Shown piece by piece: positions 47,520 through 59,510 of a stretch of DNA of 64,000 bases. A program made the translations under genes and the position numbers. Source of the stretch: Albifimbria verrucaria (Eukaryota; Ascomycota; Sordariomycetes; Hypocreales; Stachybotryaceae); assembly GCA_020081605.1 (NCBI GenBank), contig JAHREC010000011.1:5022001-5086000 (forward strand). The letters run 5' to 3'. Position 1 is the first letter of the stretch. Every line of letters starts with the position of its first letter. Below the pieces are notes generated by a model. The model did no database searches. It saw only the letters and a list, made by a program, of their open reading frames with translations, and was not told the DNA's origin.

Positions 47520-48784
47520 CTTGTCGCGGGCACTTGCTGAAGCAATCGACGTAATGTCACTGTGTGGTGGGGTGACGACTGTGTTTCGATGGGAAGCGTA
47601 CCGAATATATAGTCCACGAAGACAATAGACATTCCCCAAGACCATGGCCTGATGGCTCGAAAGCCGGTGGCAAACAAGACTCCATCTCCATAACCAGGGA
47701 ACATAGCATTTCAATAGTCTAGCCTCTTCCACTTCTAGACCTAGCAAAGCCTGGCGCCAAAGGATTCCAGAAGAAGACACAATGAATCCTTCGTTAGCGC
47801 GCTGTAGAGACTGCAAATGTGGTTCTGTCAGAATATAATCCTCGTAGGCAGCTTGCACTTCAATCAAATTTTAGTGACTCGGCCCACGATGCAATTTAGC
47901 CGCGCCCGAAGGATTTTCGGCAGTCCACTTGAAATGACCAACAACCAATCCAAACCGGCACTACTGACACCGGCCAAGTAGCGTGCCACATCCTTGTCAT
48001 CTATCCGATACGATGTCGCTTGTCCGAGAAGTTTCGTCCGTGAAGGTTTAGTTTACGGGCTCTCGGGGCTCAGTTAAGGAGTAAGGGACCTTTTGTTAGG
48101 AGCTAGCTCCTGTCCTAGGAGCCTTTACGATAGGATAGCTCCGCCGGTAGACTATTTCAGCTCTTTATGTACTCCGGGAACCTGGTCAGATGGATAAGCT
48201 TTACATATGGCGGTGGGAGACGTGACCACGTCCAATGTGGTAGATTTGTGGGCGAAGAGGATGCGGTATGATGCAGCAAGCGTCGAAGAGGGACAGAACG
48301 CAGACGAGCCGAAGGGAACCTTCAAACTCCTAAAGGGGTTACGCCGAGAAAACTCTTAGACAATTTCTCACAGTTGGTGCCAGCGCTTCCTTTGATTGCT
48401 GTGGGACAATGAGCGGTATGAATGGGATCAAGTCAAGAGGGTGGGTATTATTATAATCGTCCTTGTGTATTGTATTTGCGTTCCACAATGTTCTTTTTTT
48501 TTTTTTTGCAATGCAGTGCTTCCTTAGTTGTTTGCTACATTAGATTTCTCTGTCAACCATCAGCAAAAAGATAAAGACATTACCTTTACAGAAATCGATC
48601 CACGTACGCCCACGCGTTTAGTACTGAGCATATCATGCGAAGCAGAAAGAAACATACTCAGATGTCGCAAATATCAATCGGGAAAACACGAGGTGTAATT
48701 GGTGCTGCATTAGGACAATGCCAACTACACCAACACAGGCTCATTAGGTCGGTGCCGGGTAAGACAAGCCTTTCGTAAAGAAAA
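47520..48784. other. Promoter side of the CBM18 gene
   Basis: No gene is recognised. A T14 run lies at 48494-48507. The minus-strand frame 47256-47867 that overlaps the gene start is a shadow of exon 1 and its 5' flank. Confidence 0.55.
47605..47612 (-). promoter_or_regulatory. TATA-like box of the CBM18 gene
   Basis: The minus strand reads CTATATATT about 90 bp before the ATG at 47519. Plausible core promoter element; prediction only. Confidence 0.4.
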
Positions 48785-49564
48785 TCAACTGTCAGGCCAG
48801 GGCTTCTCGAAGCGTCTTTGGTGGATCCAAGTATCTTGCACAGCAGGCGCTATATGATATGAAATGCATCTCTCAGATGAATGGGTGCAAATACCCGTGC
48901 TCTCTCCATGTTTTCCGATCTTCTCATTTATTTCGTCGACGATCCGAGACAGAATCGTTGCAACTGTCGTCATGTTTTCCTGATCCTTGTCCCGCAATGG
49001 CTGTCGTAGTTTCAGTGCAGTTTCCAACGACTGCACAAGAAAGCGTCTCAAAATGATTAATTCTAGAGATTGTTCTCGAACTTAATTGTAGACTATGACG
49101 TGGAGGTAGATCAGGGCTATGGTCTACTTGAAATCTGTCTCAACTCAGCCCATTGAAACTCCAAGCTTGAAGATTTCACACTGAGAGGTGTATAAATACA
49201 AAAGAAGAAGATATTAGTTCTCGCTAGACCCTCATCTTGGCTGAGACGAGATTCAACGAAAGGCCCGAAGCCACAGGCAGCTATCATCTCAACAAAGCTA
49301 CATGTCTGCAGCTTTGTCTCTGCAGTCGACACAGACATTGTACAACAGCTTCTCAATGTCTTGTAGTTCACCCGTTCCGGCTGCGTCAATGGACTCCAAT
49401 ATCGCATGCATCCGTGTCACCGTGGTGTTGAAGTTTCTGGATGCAGCCATCAGCTCGGCCGCCTGGATTGGAAGGTCCTTTGCCACCCCAACCGCCCGCC
49501 AGCCGCCGTTCGTGATTTTGGCCGTGAACATTGATTTTCTCGTATATTTTACTCTAGAAAACAT
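48785..49564 (-). pseudogene. Possible unrecognised gene or gene fragment
   Basis: Two minus-strand open segments have protein-like composition. 49564-49298 contains LPIQAAELMAASRNFNTTV and LLYNVCVDCRDKAADM. 49051-48785 contains RRFLVQSLETALKLRQPLRD and ILSRIVDEINEKIGK. They lie in different frames, separated by about 250 bases with several stops, and no clear intron joins them. The helical, Cys-containing style loosely recalls the N-terminal regulatory segments of fungal STAND or NACHT proteins, but I cannot identify a family. It could be a decayed gene, a gene with assembly errors, or chance. Confidence 0.25.
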
Positions 49565-49955
49565 TTATAGCAACTCTTTCTCTTCAGTCCGATCCACACC
49601 ATTTGCTCGAAAGTCGCGACCCCAAATTGTGGACTGACAACGCATAATATCAAACACTCGTTCAAGTGGTGCCTAATGCTAAAGCAAGTGGAGCTACTAT
49701 ATAGATGTGGACAGTGATAATGAGGTTGGTTTACCAAGACAATCATGATCATAATCGCCTTTCAAGTTAAAATTCATTGGCCTTCGTTCATATCTTATGG
49801 GTACCAGTACTAGCGCTTTGGAATACTTGGCCTCAGCCTAAACCATTCTCATCCTTTGTCGATCAAAGTTTCTGGTAATCATGTCGCTCTTGGTGCGATA
49901 GTAGGCTCTGAATGCGCCTGGATTTTGGCAATTGCACCCTGGTGACGCAATAATC

Positions 49956-51004
49956 TCAGTTTTCCTCGCCTGTCCATAGTATGGGGCCTGGTATCGTATA
50001 ATTCTGATTATTTGAAGTAAGCGCACTATACTATTCGATATGGGAGCTGGAACTCACCCGAACTGTGTGTCCATGTTGGGAGTATAAATCGCCAGAGATT
50101 GCCAAGCCAGGCTCTAATAGCACCTTCGCATTAGTGCTGTCATTCAAAGGTTCGTGTTTGTGAGTCTTTCCATACCATCATAAGAATATGCCCCTGGGAA
50201 GGATACGAGAAAATCGTCACCAGGAAGCTTGTTTCCACTCCCAGTGACTGTCAACTGAGCACATTCTGGGTAATGCTGAGGCGGCCAGAGTTCGATCATA
50301 ATGATTTCATGGCGGATGAGGTAGTTTCCAGGCTTCAAATTCTTAGGGACTCGGAGAGACCATCCATTTTTCGTAAATGAGTATTGATCCCATCCCGTGG
50401 TCGTTGCCAGGTCCCTCTCACCTGACCAATCTCCCCACCGATCAATTCCAGGAGAAAACCCAGACTCGTATATCTTAAACCATGCCTTCTTGTTGGATGG
50501 GTCGAATTCTTCGCAAGGGCCATTACAGGCTGCCATGTAGGCTAGAAGAGGGCCTAGTCCATGAACCCAGCCATACTCGGGACCTGAGCATCGCATAGGA
50601 GGGATGGGCTCATTCTTCCAGTCCACAGATGGATCGGCGGGACGGTTGGCATTGGGAGGACATTTGGGAGCAGTATATTTCACGGTGATATTGGACCCAG
50701 CCTCAACAGGGGCATGCATTGAAGGATTCTTGGTGGCGAGTGGGTTACCGCGGTTGCACGAGAGATATGGGTGGCCGATATCCTGGATTGGATCAGGCCA
50801 CCAACGGCGCTGGATGGATTCCGACTGTTCATCCTCCAACAACCAGGGATAATGTCTGCGAATAATCAGCAAAAACAAGGATCCCATTAGGAGAGTTACC
50901 CGGCATATTGCACTTCACCGATCGTATAGTTGTAAATACCACTCATGTGATTGGACACGGCCCAAGATTGATATAACGAACACTAAGGCATGAACGCGAA
51001 GCAT
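49956..51004 (-). CDS. AA9 lytic polysaccharide monooxygenase
   Basis: Four exons: 51004-50900, 50855-50176, 50113-50058 and 50003-49956. Introns are 44, 62 and 54 nt, all GT-AG. The protein is about 296 residues. A signal peptide starts at 51004 (MLRVHALVFVISILG). The mature N-terminal His, one half of the copper-binding histidine brace, is in HMSGIYNYTIGEV. The second brace His is in YGWVHGLGPLLAYMAAC, and the axial Tyr is in YPECAQLTVTG. NYLIRHEIIMIE, VSFPGAYSYD and NYTIPGP are typical AA9 C-terminal motifs. The last two lie in or next to the small final exons, so a naive reading truncates the gene near 50144. The only break is a +1 or -2 change around 50957-50975, within the signal peptide. 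The enzyme would oxidatively cleave cellulose or xyloglucan outside the cell, using H2O2 or O2. Confidence 0.86.
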
Positions 51005-51712
51005 TTTGAAAACTACACGGTAAAAACGCGCTTCTTTTTTCCCGGTATATCTCCTATTCATTCGCTCGGTATTGAAGAGTCTTGGAGGTTAAAGGATGAC
51101 CTTGGCAACATTTTAAAGAGGATAGTACGAATTTGCATTCTCGGACTTGCTTAATTAAAGAATCCGAGTGGGTGCAACCATAATAAATACTGCATATTCA
51201 AGCTCTCCTACCATAGGCTCCTGACTGTCATGTTACAATATGACCAAGAACTGCATGGAGGTTGAATCCTCTTCTGGCATGCTGCACAGCAAGCTTGCTT
51301 GGGGAAGCAAATGGCCCGGAAACAGACGTTCCGAGGGCCAGTGTGATTTGTACGAATGTTCCATGAGGCTACGACCTCAGTTGAAGTGACACATCATGTC
51401 AGCGGGAACGTGGTCCTTTTGTGATTAATCTGTCAATATTGCACTATTGCTGCGACTATCAAGTCGTGAAAGTCGCGAACACACCTTTCATTTACATTGA
51501 ATCATTTTCCAGCTCGCCTTGTTGTTTGAGCAGAAGATATCTTGGCCGCCTCGTCAAACTGTTTCTGTGCAACGAGCTCTCAATCGGGATAGATTTGAGG
51601 CACAATATTGTCACTAGCAACATAATCCGAGGTGATCCATACATCTTTTGACTATCAAGTCTTCGGGGAAGATTATGAGAAGTGCCTATCAGCAACCGCC
51701 AGGGCTTTTCAA
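51005..51712. other. Promoter side of the AA9 gene
   Basis: No gene recognised; the frame at 51421-51651 has no motif. This is 5'-flanking DNA of the AA9 gene. Confidence 0.5.
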
Positions 51713-52317
51713 CTAATAAGCCCTGGCCTTACCAGGACCAGGACTCGAACGTTGTGACTCCGTTGTCTCCAATGTCTCGTCAACTTTCTGCCCAATGGAC
51801 ATAATGATGGCGTTCTCATCGTTTGCTAGGGTGATCATCTCCTCAGCCAGCAGTTCCATAGAAGATGAGGGATGAAGAGAAGGCTCCCGCAAGAACAAAG
51901 GCATAGTTCAGGTTTAGGAAGCGGGGAATGCAGTGGCTGAAGGACCATGGCGGCAAATGAGTCAAGGTCAAGGTGGAACTTGGGATCTGCTTCTTCACGA
52001 GTATTTCAACAATAAGCCACTTGTGATATAAAACTAACCGATTCGTCAGGAACTCGCGTATGCCATAGTACAACGTTCCTACAAGGGCACACAAGGCAGT
52101 CTGGCCACTTACACTTGCTTCATGACCGTAGACGAAGCGTCTGATGAAATCTTAAGCGCAAGAAGATTGATTTTGAAAGCGAGCATTGCCATATTTTTTT
52201 CGTATGCATACCGTCTAATATACTGTCGTAGGCCGAGTTGCCACGACACATTGGCCCAATGCTCTCTACACCGGCACTAATATCGCACATTGGAACGGGA
52301 AGCATGACCATTCACTC
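51713..52317 (-). pseudogene. Possible small membrane-protein gene or remnant
   Basis: Minus-strand open segments at 52311-52120, 52094-51843 and 51904-51713 have protein-like composition. They include a start-like MVMLPVPMCDISAG, hydrophobic stretches ALVGTLYYGIREFL and NYAFVLAGAFSSSLIFYG, and a polar tail EEMITLANDENAIIMSIG. They lie in several frames. I could not find a consistent set of introns, and I recognise no family. It may be the decayed end of a transporter gene or a small gene disturbed by indels. Confidence is low. Confidence 0.25.
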
Positions 52318-52564
52318 GCGACCGGCCTTTCCAGGTACCAAAGCTGAGTGAGAGGGCTTTCAGGCTTGCTGGCTTTCCTTACATCAAGGCGAATTAGATC
52401 CGTCTAGTACGTTTCAAAACAGTCAATTGTATGCATATTCAATCCACATTCCTCTCGAAAGCGCGACGTGAGCTACAATTCCAAGCCCTCAAAAGGAATT
52501 ATTGTAGTTGACCAGATGTTTTTCTTGAACTTCGCATTTTGTTTTCCCCAGTCTTGTGTTCTCT

Positions 52565-54290
52565 TCAGTGACAGTTCGAGTCGCTCTCCGCCGAGAGATT
52601 TATTGACTCTCCGATCAGATCTTGCTTGAGGAACCTAGAATCACTTACATCCCAGGGGTACTCTACCTCGACAGCTCGAATGAGTTCGGCATGTTCCTCG
52701 CTCCTGGGTGTAATGGTGGATACAAAGGCTCCGGGATGAGATACCAGACCAGCCGTAGGCTGTAAGCTGGGTTCAATTTCCTGTCCCTCCTCATCCACTG
52801 CTTTTGCAAAATCGAACACAGCCAGCATTCGAGCAAGTGTTATGAAAAGACTTTCTTCGGCAAGATATCTGCCGGGACATATGCGTCGGCCGTAATCAAA
52901 GACATGTGCTGCTGGATCTGGCTCGTTGCGTGGTTCCAGGAATCGATCGGGATCAAAGGAAGAGGGGTCTTTATATACTTCAGGGTCGTGGAGGAACCAC
53001 CAGATGGACGGAAGCAAGTAAGATCCCTTAGGAATTTGGTAGCCATCATAGACTATCTCTGAGTGCACAACGTGTGGCGTAGCAATTGGAACCACAGGAA
53101 ACCAACGCAAGGACTCTTTTACCAATGCGTTGATATATGGAGCCGCTGCTGATCTTCAAAGCTGGGTAACCTACTGGGCCCGATAACTTGGTCAATCTCG
53201 GCTTGTGCCTTTTTCTGAACTTCTGGAAATAGTAGCATTGCCATAGCAAAACTTGTTATGGTCGACACGGTTGTGTCGGCCCCACCACCATACAGTGCTG
53301 CCGCCGAAGTTTTGATGGCGTCTTCATCCTCCTTGTTGAGTCTGTTTCCATTTCCACCAGGTTTTTCAAGATCTTCAACAAGTGAGGAAATGAATGAAGG
53401 TCTGTTTGTGCCTTTTGCCATCTGATCTCTGACAAACAGATACGGAGCATCGATTGCGATTTCATTGACTCGCTTCCACCTGCGTCCCGTCTCCTTGAAA
53501 GATGTGAAAGGAAACCCTTCTGGCAAGTATTTGAGGGCCGGTATCACGTCGACAGGCCAAGCTAATGGAACAAATGCTCGTGAAAAGTTGTCCATCAGCA
53601 GTTGGACCAGGGTTGTTAACGGATCAACCTTCTCCTGCTCTATAGAGTATCCGTAAACAATTTTTAGAATAATAGCGGCTGCTTCCTGCAGATTGTTAGC
53701 GGGTTACGGATTCTTGTTTATTTTAGATGTGCTGTATTGCCGATGGCAAGGCAAAGCTAATATCCCTTACGTTTTCGTATGTTCTGCCAGATCATGTGGG
53801 CTCTTGAGAATTCTCAACAGGAATCTCCTTGACTCTACATCCTGGACATCACGGAACTTGGCCACATTCCTCTTCGTGCCAAAGACTTGGTGCACCAGCT
53901 TGCGATGAAGCCGAAAAGAAGCGCCATATTGAAGCGTTGGAAGAAAAACACCAAAGCCGCAATGATCAACCGCAAATGGCTGGGTGGGTCTGTCCGAAGT
54001 CTTTAACGAGTTCTTCTCCAAGAGCTCAAAGGCAGCCTCCTCGCCGTGGATGAGGATAAGAGGTTGACCACCGACTGTGACAGAGCTAACTGGTCCATAT
54101 TGGTCTTTGAACTTCAGCCAGTGCTGGTACTCTGCCCTGCCAGGTTGAGGAAGATCGCGAATATTGCCAAGAACTGGTAAACCGCGCGGTCCGGGCGGAA
54201 GTTTAGCTTTGGCTCTCTTTTGGAATGTTGATGATAGACAACGAGGCCAATAAGGAGGATGAGAAATTGAAAAGCACCTTTGCCTATCAT
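52565..54290 (-). CDS. Cytochrome P450, OrdA/CYP64-like
   Basis: Two exons, 54290-53771 and 53685-52565, with an 85-nt GT-AG intron. Three single bases are missing (AA 54224-54225, TTTT 53772-53775, GG 53149-53150). Restored, the total is 1,644 nt, or 547 residues. The ATG at 54290 gives a membrane anchor (MIGKGAFQFLILLIGLVVY) followed by KLPPGPRGLPVLGN. Other P450 landmarks are I-helix ALYGGGADTTVSTI, ExxR in VKESLRW, meander DPDRFLEP, and haem loop FDYGRRICPGRYLAEESLF with the ligand Cys. The layout matches the group containing O-methylsterigmatocystin oxidoreductase and related CYP620-type enzymes. It is a probable ER monooxygenase; the substrate is unknown. No polyketide synthase or terpene cyclase lies nearby. 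Confidence 0.85.
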
Positions 54291-56989
54291 TTTCCTCCCT
54301 GAAAACCACTGAGTGTTATGATCCGGATTGGAACTATCCTCTCACTTTGTTTCTCTTGGGACCATGACCCTAATTCTTATACGAGAGCATGAAGATCAAT
54401 ACCCAGCAGCATGGCTTCAACGGCCCACTTCGGCATCCTGTGTTACCCACCATTGAGGCTACTCGGGTCAAAATCGTCAGCACGCCAACCCCAACTGGTA
54501 ATATGACCGAGAATAAAGCCATGCATACCCACGTGCCGAACAGAGTAGAGCACAAAACTTCTACTTATGGGAATTCACCAAGCACTTGGCAGTTGCTGAC
54601 TGCATAGCCTAGAAGTCCGCTGTAGCCGGCGTCCTATATAGATTGCCTTTTTGTAGTAATCTTATTCTAATTACCCTATACTTATCCTACTATCCTCCCA
54701 GAGGGCTGGTATATTCGTTGTGCTAGTAAGTCTTAAATCCTAGCCTTTCCTTACACTATCCTGTTTAAATATATTAATATAGTTTATATTAAGCTAAAAA
54801 ATTTTCAAAATTTACAAAAATTAATAAAGTTAATTTCATTATTAAATATTAAGATAAAACAATTATAATAAAAATATTTTTTAAAAAAACTTAATTAATT
54901 AAGTATTTTCAAAAAATATAATATAATTCATGAAAAGAAGAATAATTATTAAATATATATATATAATTAACTTTTATATGTTAAAAAAATATATATTTAA
55001 TAATAATTAAATATACGAACTTAGAAGGCAGGGAATGAAGCTATTGTGAGAAAGTCGAAGCATGCATTTACAGAGCGAAATTTCACTCTTTATGAAGTTA
55101 TGTACGCCGTCATTGTGACTTTCCCCTCATCCGCTACCGTGAACTCTATTGCTAACCGGTTCAGTAGGAAATTAGAAGAAGGAACAAAGAACCGGCGCGG
55201 AAAAGCATTTGCCTGGGAAATCACGCTCCCTGACGGTGTGACTAGCCCAGAGCCAAACCCCGTGGATTGTGGAGACCGTTTCCATATCCAAAACGGTGAC
55301 TGAACCGGCGGAAAAGAATTCCCCTTACTGAGTGAGGACTAATCCAAAGACCTAGCAAGGTTGTTAATCGTAGCTGTTCTAGAGCATTCAGAGCCGGCGG
55401 GGCTCTCATTGTCGGAACCTGGAAATGGAAAAGCAGTTCCATAGCATTGCTGTTAATTGGTTAGAAACCAGATTAGTCGCTAGTAAATTGCGGCTAGATG
55501 CTGCAAGCCTCGGCAAGTAGGCATCCAGCAAAATTGGCTCCCATTGTACGCACACATCTCCTGAAAAAGCTGATGTGCTCATTTTACAGCGGTGAGGTTT
55601 TAAATTGTACGCCCACTTTGTCCTGTGCAACGTCGGGATCTTTTCAGCGCTTCCTTATAATACATAGCCTCACAGTGTGCTTGAAACCCAGTCCTAATTT
55701 TGAGCATGCGTTGTGTAAGGCGACCATGACTATACTCGCAGGGCCAAGAATTGTTTATAATGTATTGAAATCATGTATACTTGCGCGTCGTTGAGAAAAA
55801 ACTATAGTAGGTTCAGCCCTCCTTAACGCCAATGGTCATGGCTTCATTTGACTTGAGTGTCGGAATGTTCGGTATGGTCAAAGGCCCACAAATTTGATCC
55901 TCTCCGGCAACCCTGGGCTTGGGATATTTTTGCCCATTCTTAGTTACGAGCCAATATGTGGCACACAATGCAATGATTTATTCACAAAGAGCTGTTCCCA
56001 GCTTCAATGAACAGGCTATGGGAATACATTGAGTGCATGAATGGGGTAGACGTCTTCCATAAGGTATTGTATGCCATGAGAGGAAAATTAGAGAGACTCG
56101 AGGCTTAGAAAGGAGCACATCCTGAGCCGCAACCTGTTTTGAAACAGCCCAGCACCGTATATGTTTTTCGTTTTGGAAATTGGAAGAAGTTCAAACCTAT
56201 CTTTAGCAAATAATGGCGGAATATGGACAAGATTACTTCCTAGTTGGTAATAATAATACAGCTAGTATGTAGTCCCTTTGAGTGTCTGGCACTTGAGGGG
56301 ATGTAGCAGCCCCATAGTATCGTATCAACCAACACCATAATATACGATAAGATATTTTAGCCAAGTGATAGGATGCAATTCATTTTTATAGCTATATAGT
56401 CAGGGGAAATGCTGGTATGTTTTAGCAGGATTATGATGAGAACTTTGACGTACCCGGTCTTTTCCGTCTACTCCCAGTTCCCAGTTGACCGGTTCTTTTG
56501 CTTGTAATCTTTCTTGCAGTTTTGAACGCCCACAAAGACAAGTTCTGTTCAAAAGATATGTAAGTATATATTGGTGTTCTGCTCTTACTTTTACAATGTC
56601 ACTCTTAGCAATAGCTTAACTGCCGCTCTTCGAACTGGCTTAGAAGACTCTCCGAATATCTTTTTCAAGTCTTAAGCTCCACACGGTGACATAGGACAAG
56701 GCGAGTTACCTCTGTTTCAGACTACCCATACGGGAACTTGTACCCAGAAGGGGACAGCAGAGAGGCAAATGACCCACGCTTGTTTATTTGGAGATTACAT
56801 ACAAAATAATGGATCATATCAAGCCAAATGCAAGAGGATGCAAATATCTAGAAGTAAAAGCCTCAAGTTAAACCTTTATTTCTTCAGAAAATTCATTACA
56901 GATTCGAAGGACTTTTTTATTTATATATAAGCATTGGCTTATATCCTTGCTTTCTATGGACTTACTGCCTTAGTGCTGCTAAGAAGGTA
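54291..56989. other. Long intergenic region with an A+T-rich island
   Basis: Between the 5' end of P450 2 and the 3' end of GH67. It holds the A+T island listed separately at 54741-55020. Frames at 55046-55303 and 55498-55794 have no family motif. Otherwise nothing is recognised. Confidence 0.55.
54741..55020. repeat. A+T-rich island, possible RIP-decayed element
   Basis: About 280 bp almost free of G and C (runs such as aaaattttcaaaatttac and atatatatataattaactt), much more A+T-rich than its flanks. Left of it, at 54650-54740, C-poor TpA-rich text fades into normal DNA. In ascomycetes such patches are often relics of repeats mutated by repeat-induced point mutation. No coding trace of a transposon survives, so the origin is inferred. 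Confidence 0.5.
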
Positions 56990-59510
56990 TTAGTCGATCA
57001 CATCCTCTGGCAAAATAGAAATGTAATCGATTGGCGCCGGTTCTAGCCCATCAGGCGTTCCAACAATCTTCAAAGCGCTTCCCTTTTCGATTTGTACAGC
57101 CTCAAATGTAATCCGTGAGGCTGTGTGGCCGTCGATATAAGGTGATGGAGCACGGCCAAGAATGTATTCTAGATCGCCTTTCCATTTTCCCACTAGATCG
57201 TCGTTGATGAAAAGTTCCCAGGTCGAGTTACCAAGCGCCATGTCGTAATAGTTTACAGCCAGGCTGTACTTCCCGCTCTCCACATCCAGTGTAGTAGAGG
57301 CGGTTCCTTGCGTCGAGTTGTCAGATGTCACGATACAGTGGAATCGGCTGGCAGCCTCAAATGGTGAGACGCGGTAACTTTCATAACCATCGAGCTCCAT
57401 GTCTTCGGCCTCAATTCGATGGGGATGGTTGCCGACACGTCCCTTCTTATCAGGAATACTGGACTTATTGAAATAGAACGTATTGATACTATCCCGCCAC
57501 ACGAGTGAGTGACCTGCTTGATAATTCAGGCGGAAAAGCACATGTTCGTATCGTTCCTCGTCGATCTTTTCCTTTAAACTTTCCCAGGCAGTTACAAAAG
57601 TCTGTGCCGTTGCGCTTCCTTCGTAGTGCGCATCATAGAAGTGCTGGATAACAGTCTTTCCAGACTTGAGGACCTGCGTATAAGGGACATGGTGGAACCA
57701 GAGGAGCAGGTTATCTGGAGTAGTCTCGATATTCTCGTACATCGCGGCAATCTCTGGTGGGTATTGACCTGCGTTTCCAGTGCCGTTCCAAACAGTGCGG
57801 TCCATACCGATAGTGTCCGCATCTGCCCTTGTCCACTGACCCCATGGATTTCCATCTTGAGAGGCGGGGTTTGGACCATAGTGCCCCAGAAGAATGTCTG
57901 TTAACGTCTGAATGCCTAGGTTGCCTGTATAGCTCTCATACGCTGGCCAAGATTCCATCGACATCTTGGTGATAACGTCGATAACTTGTTGGTCATGGCT
58001 GAATGTTAACTTGATCCACTCTTCCAGCATATCCGTGGAGCTGGCAGACGGGTCCCATGCCAGTTTGCCGTAAGCATAAAGATTCGACATCGCTAGATGG
58101 CTACCAAGCCAGGTGGTATTAGTACCAACATTTACGACTCCCGCATAGCCGCCGAGCTTGCGGTTGAATCGCTTGCCATTAACAATATCAGAAACCAGTG
58201 ATTTCTTGCTGTCGATGCGGAAATCGAAGTTGAGCAGCTCCTTCCACATAGGAGCCAAGTATACCAAGTGAGCTTGCTGACCAAGATACTCTTGGCTGAT
58301 CTGAAGTTCGATAGCAGCTCCTGTTTCGACCAAATGGGAGAAGAGTGGTGAGACGGGCTCCCGAACCTGGAAGTCAATGGGACCATATTTGATTTGGATG
58401 ACAACATTGTCCTCAAACTCGGAGTCGAGGCCGTCGAAGTACTCAACAGCGGCATTGGCTCGGTCGGCTTTCCAGTCCAGTGTCTGGTTAAGACTTCTGT
58501 GGTCGTAAACAAAGGCTCGGAAAAGGATGATGCCCCGTGCGGCTGCAATGCACGAGCAAAAACATTGGCACCATCTGCCAAAGTCCGATTGTAGGTCAGG
58601 GGACCCGGCTGTCCTTCAGAATTGGCCTTGACAAGGAAGCCCGCCATATCAGGGATCCTCTCGTAAAGCGAGTCCGTGATCCCTGCCCACCAGTCGGCGA
58701 CTACTTTATCCAAAGGATCAAAGTAGAAAGCCCGCCCACAAGTTGAGGCGAAGCGAAGTTAAGGGAAAGTGCAAGCTGGACTCCATAGGGTCGAAAGGCA
58801 TCCGCGATTCTCGCCAGGCCATCCATGTTCTCGGAGCTGAGTATGGAGGCATTGGCGTTAACATTGTTGACCACAACGGCATTGATGCCTATGGAGGCCA
58901 GGAGTCGTGCATATTGGGCAGCGCGGTCAAGTTCATCGCGAATCCGGCCATCCCAGAAGAATATAGAGTCGCCACCATAGCCTCTCTCGATGCTGCCGTG
59001 GGTCCCTCCATCCTGCATGTTGTCCCACTGGTTCACCCATCGGATTGGCGCATCGGGGTTTGAAACCAATGTCACATCTGAGACGTTGCCTTGGCCAAGC
59101 AAGGAAAGATAGTGAAAGGTGCCATAGAGAGCACCTCGTTCATTCTGTCCGAGAATCAAGACGTTGCCGTGAGAGACATTCAGGAAGAAACCATCGTCGA
59201 TGAGCTCTGGAAGAGTTTCAGAGTCTTCGTTCTGGTCACTGAATGCCTGGATCGTGCCGACGGTGATGGTGCCATCTTCAGTGGAACCTTGGGTCAATTC
59301 CTTACCAAAGATACCACTGAATCCTTGGGTCAGTTCCTGGCCAGCGGTATCAATTGGAGACCCCTTGGTGGAATTGAGAGTGACAATGGCGGACGGAAGC
59401 CTGTTGTGGTAACATTTGGCCCTGGGAATCCGCGCATATCGTAACCAGGCATTCAACCCGTCTTCTGCGGCGACGAGGCCGAGGACCGTGAACCACAGCA
59501 AACCCCGCAT
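56990..59510 (-). CDS. aguA: Secreted GH67 alpha-glucuronidase
   Basis: An intronless gene. After restoring two bases (AAA 58720-58722 and CCCC 58533-58536) it encodes 840 residues, the usual length of fungal AguA. A signal peptide ([15 protein letters not shown]) is followed by [16 protein letters not shown], the family's N-terminal signature. Catalytic-domain markers are [51 protein letters not shown] and the acidic pair in [34 protein letters not shown] and [11 protein letters not shown] follow, then the C-terminal region. The enzyme removes 4-O-methylglucuronic acid from the ends of xylo-oligosaccharides during glucuronoxylan breakdown. The breaks lie at residues about 263 and 325; both flanks match the family closely, so the gene is very likely functional. 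Confidence 0.92.
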
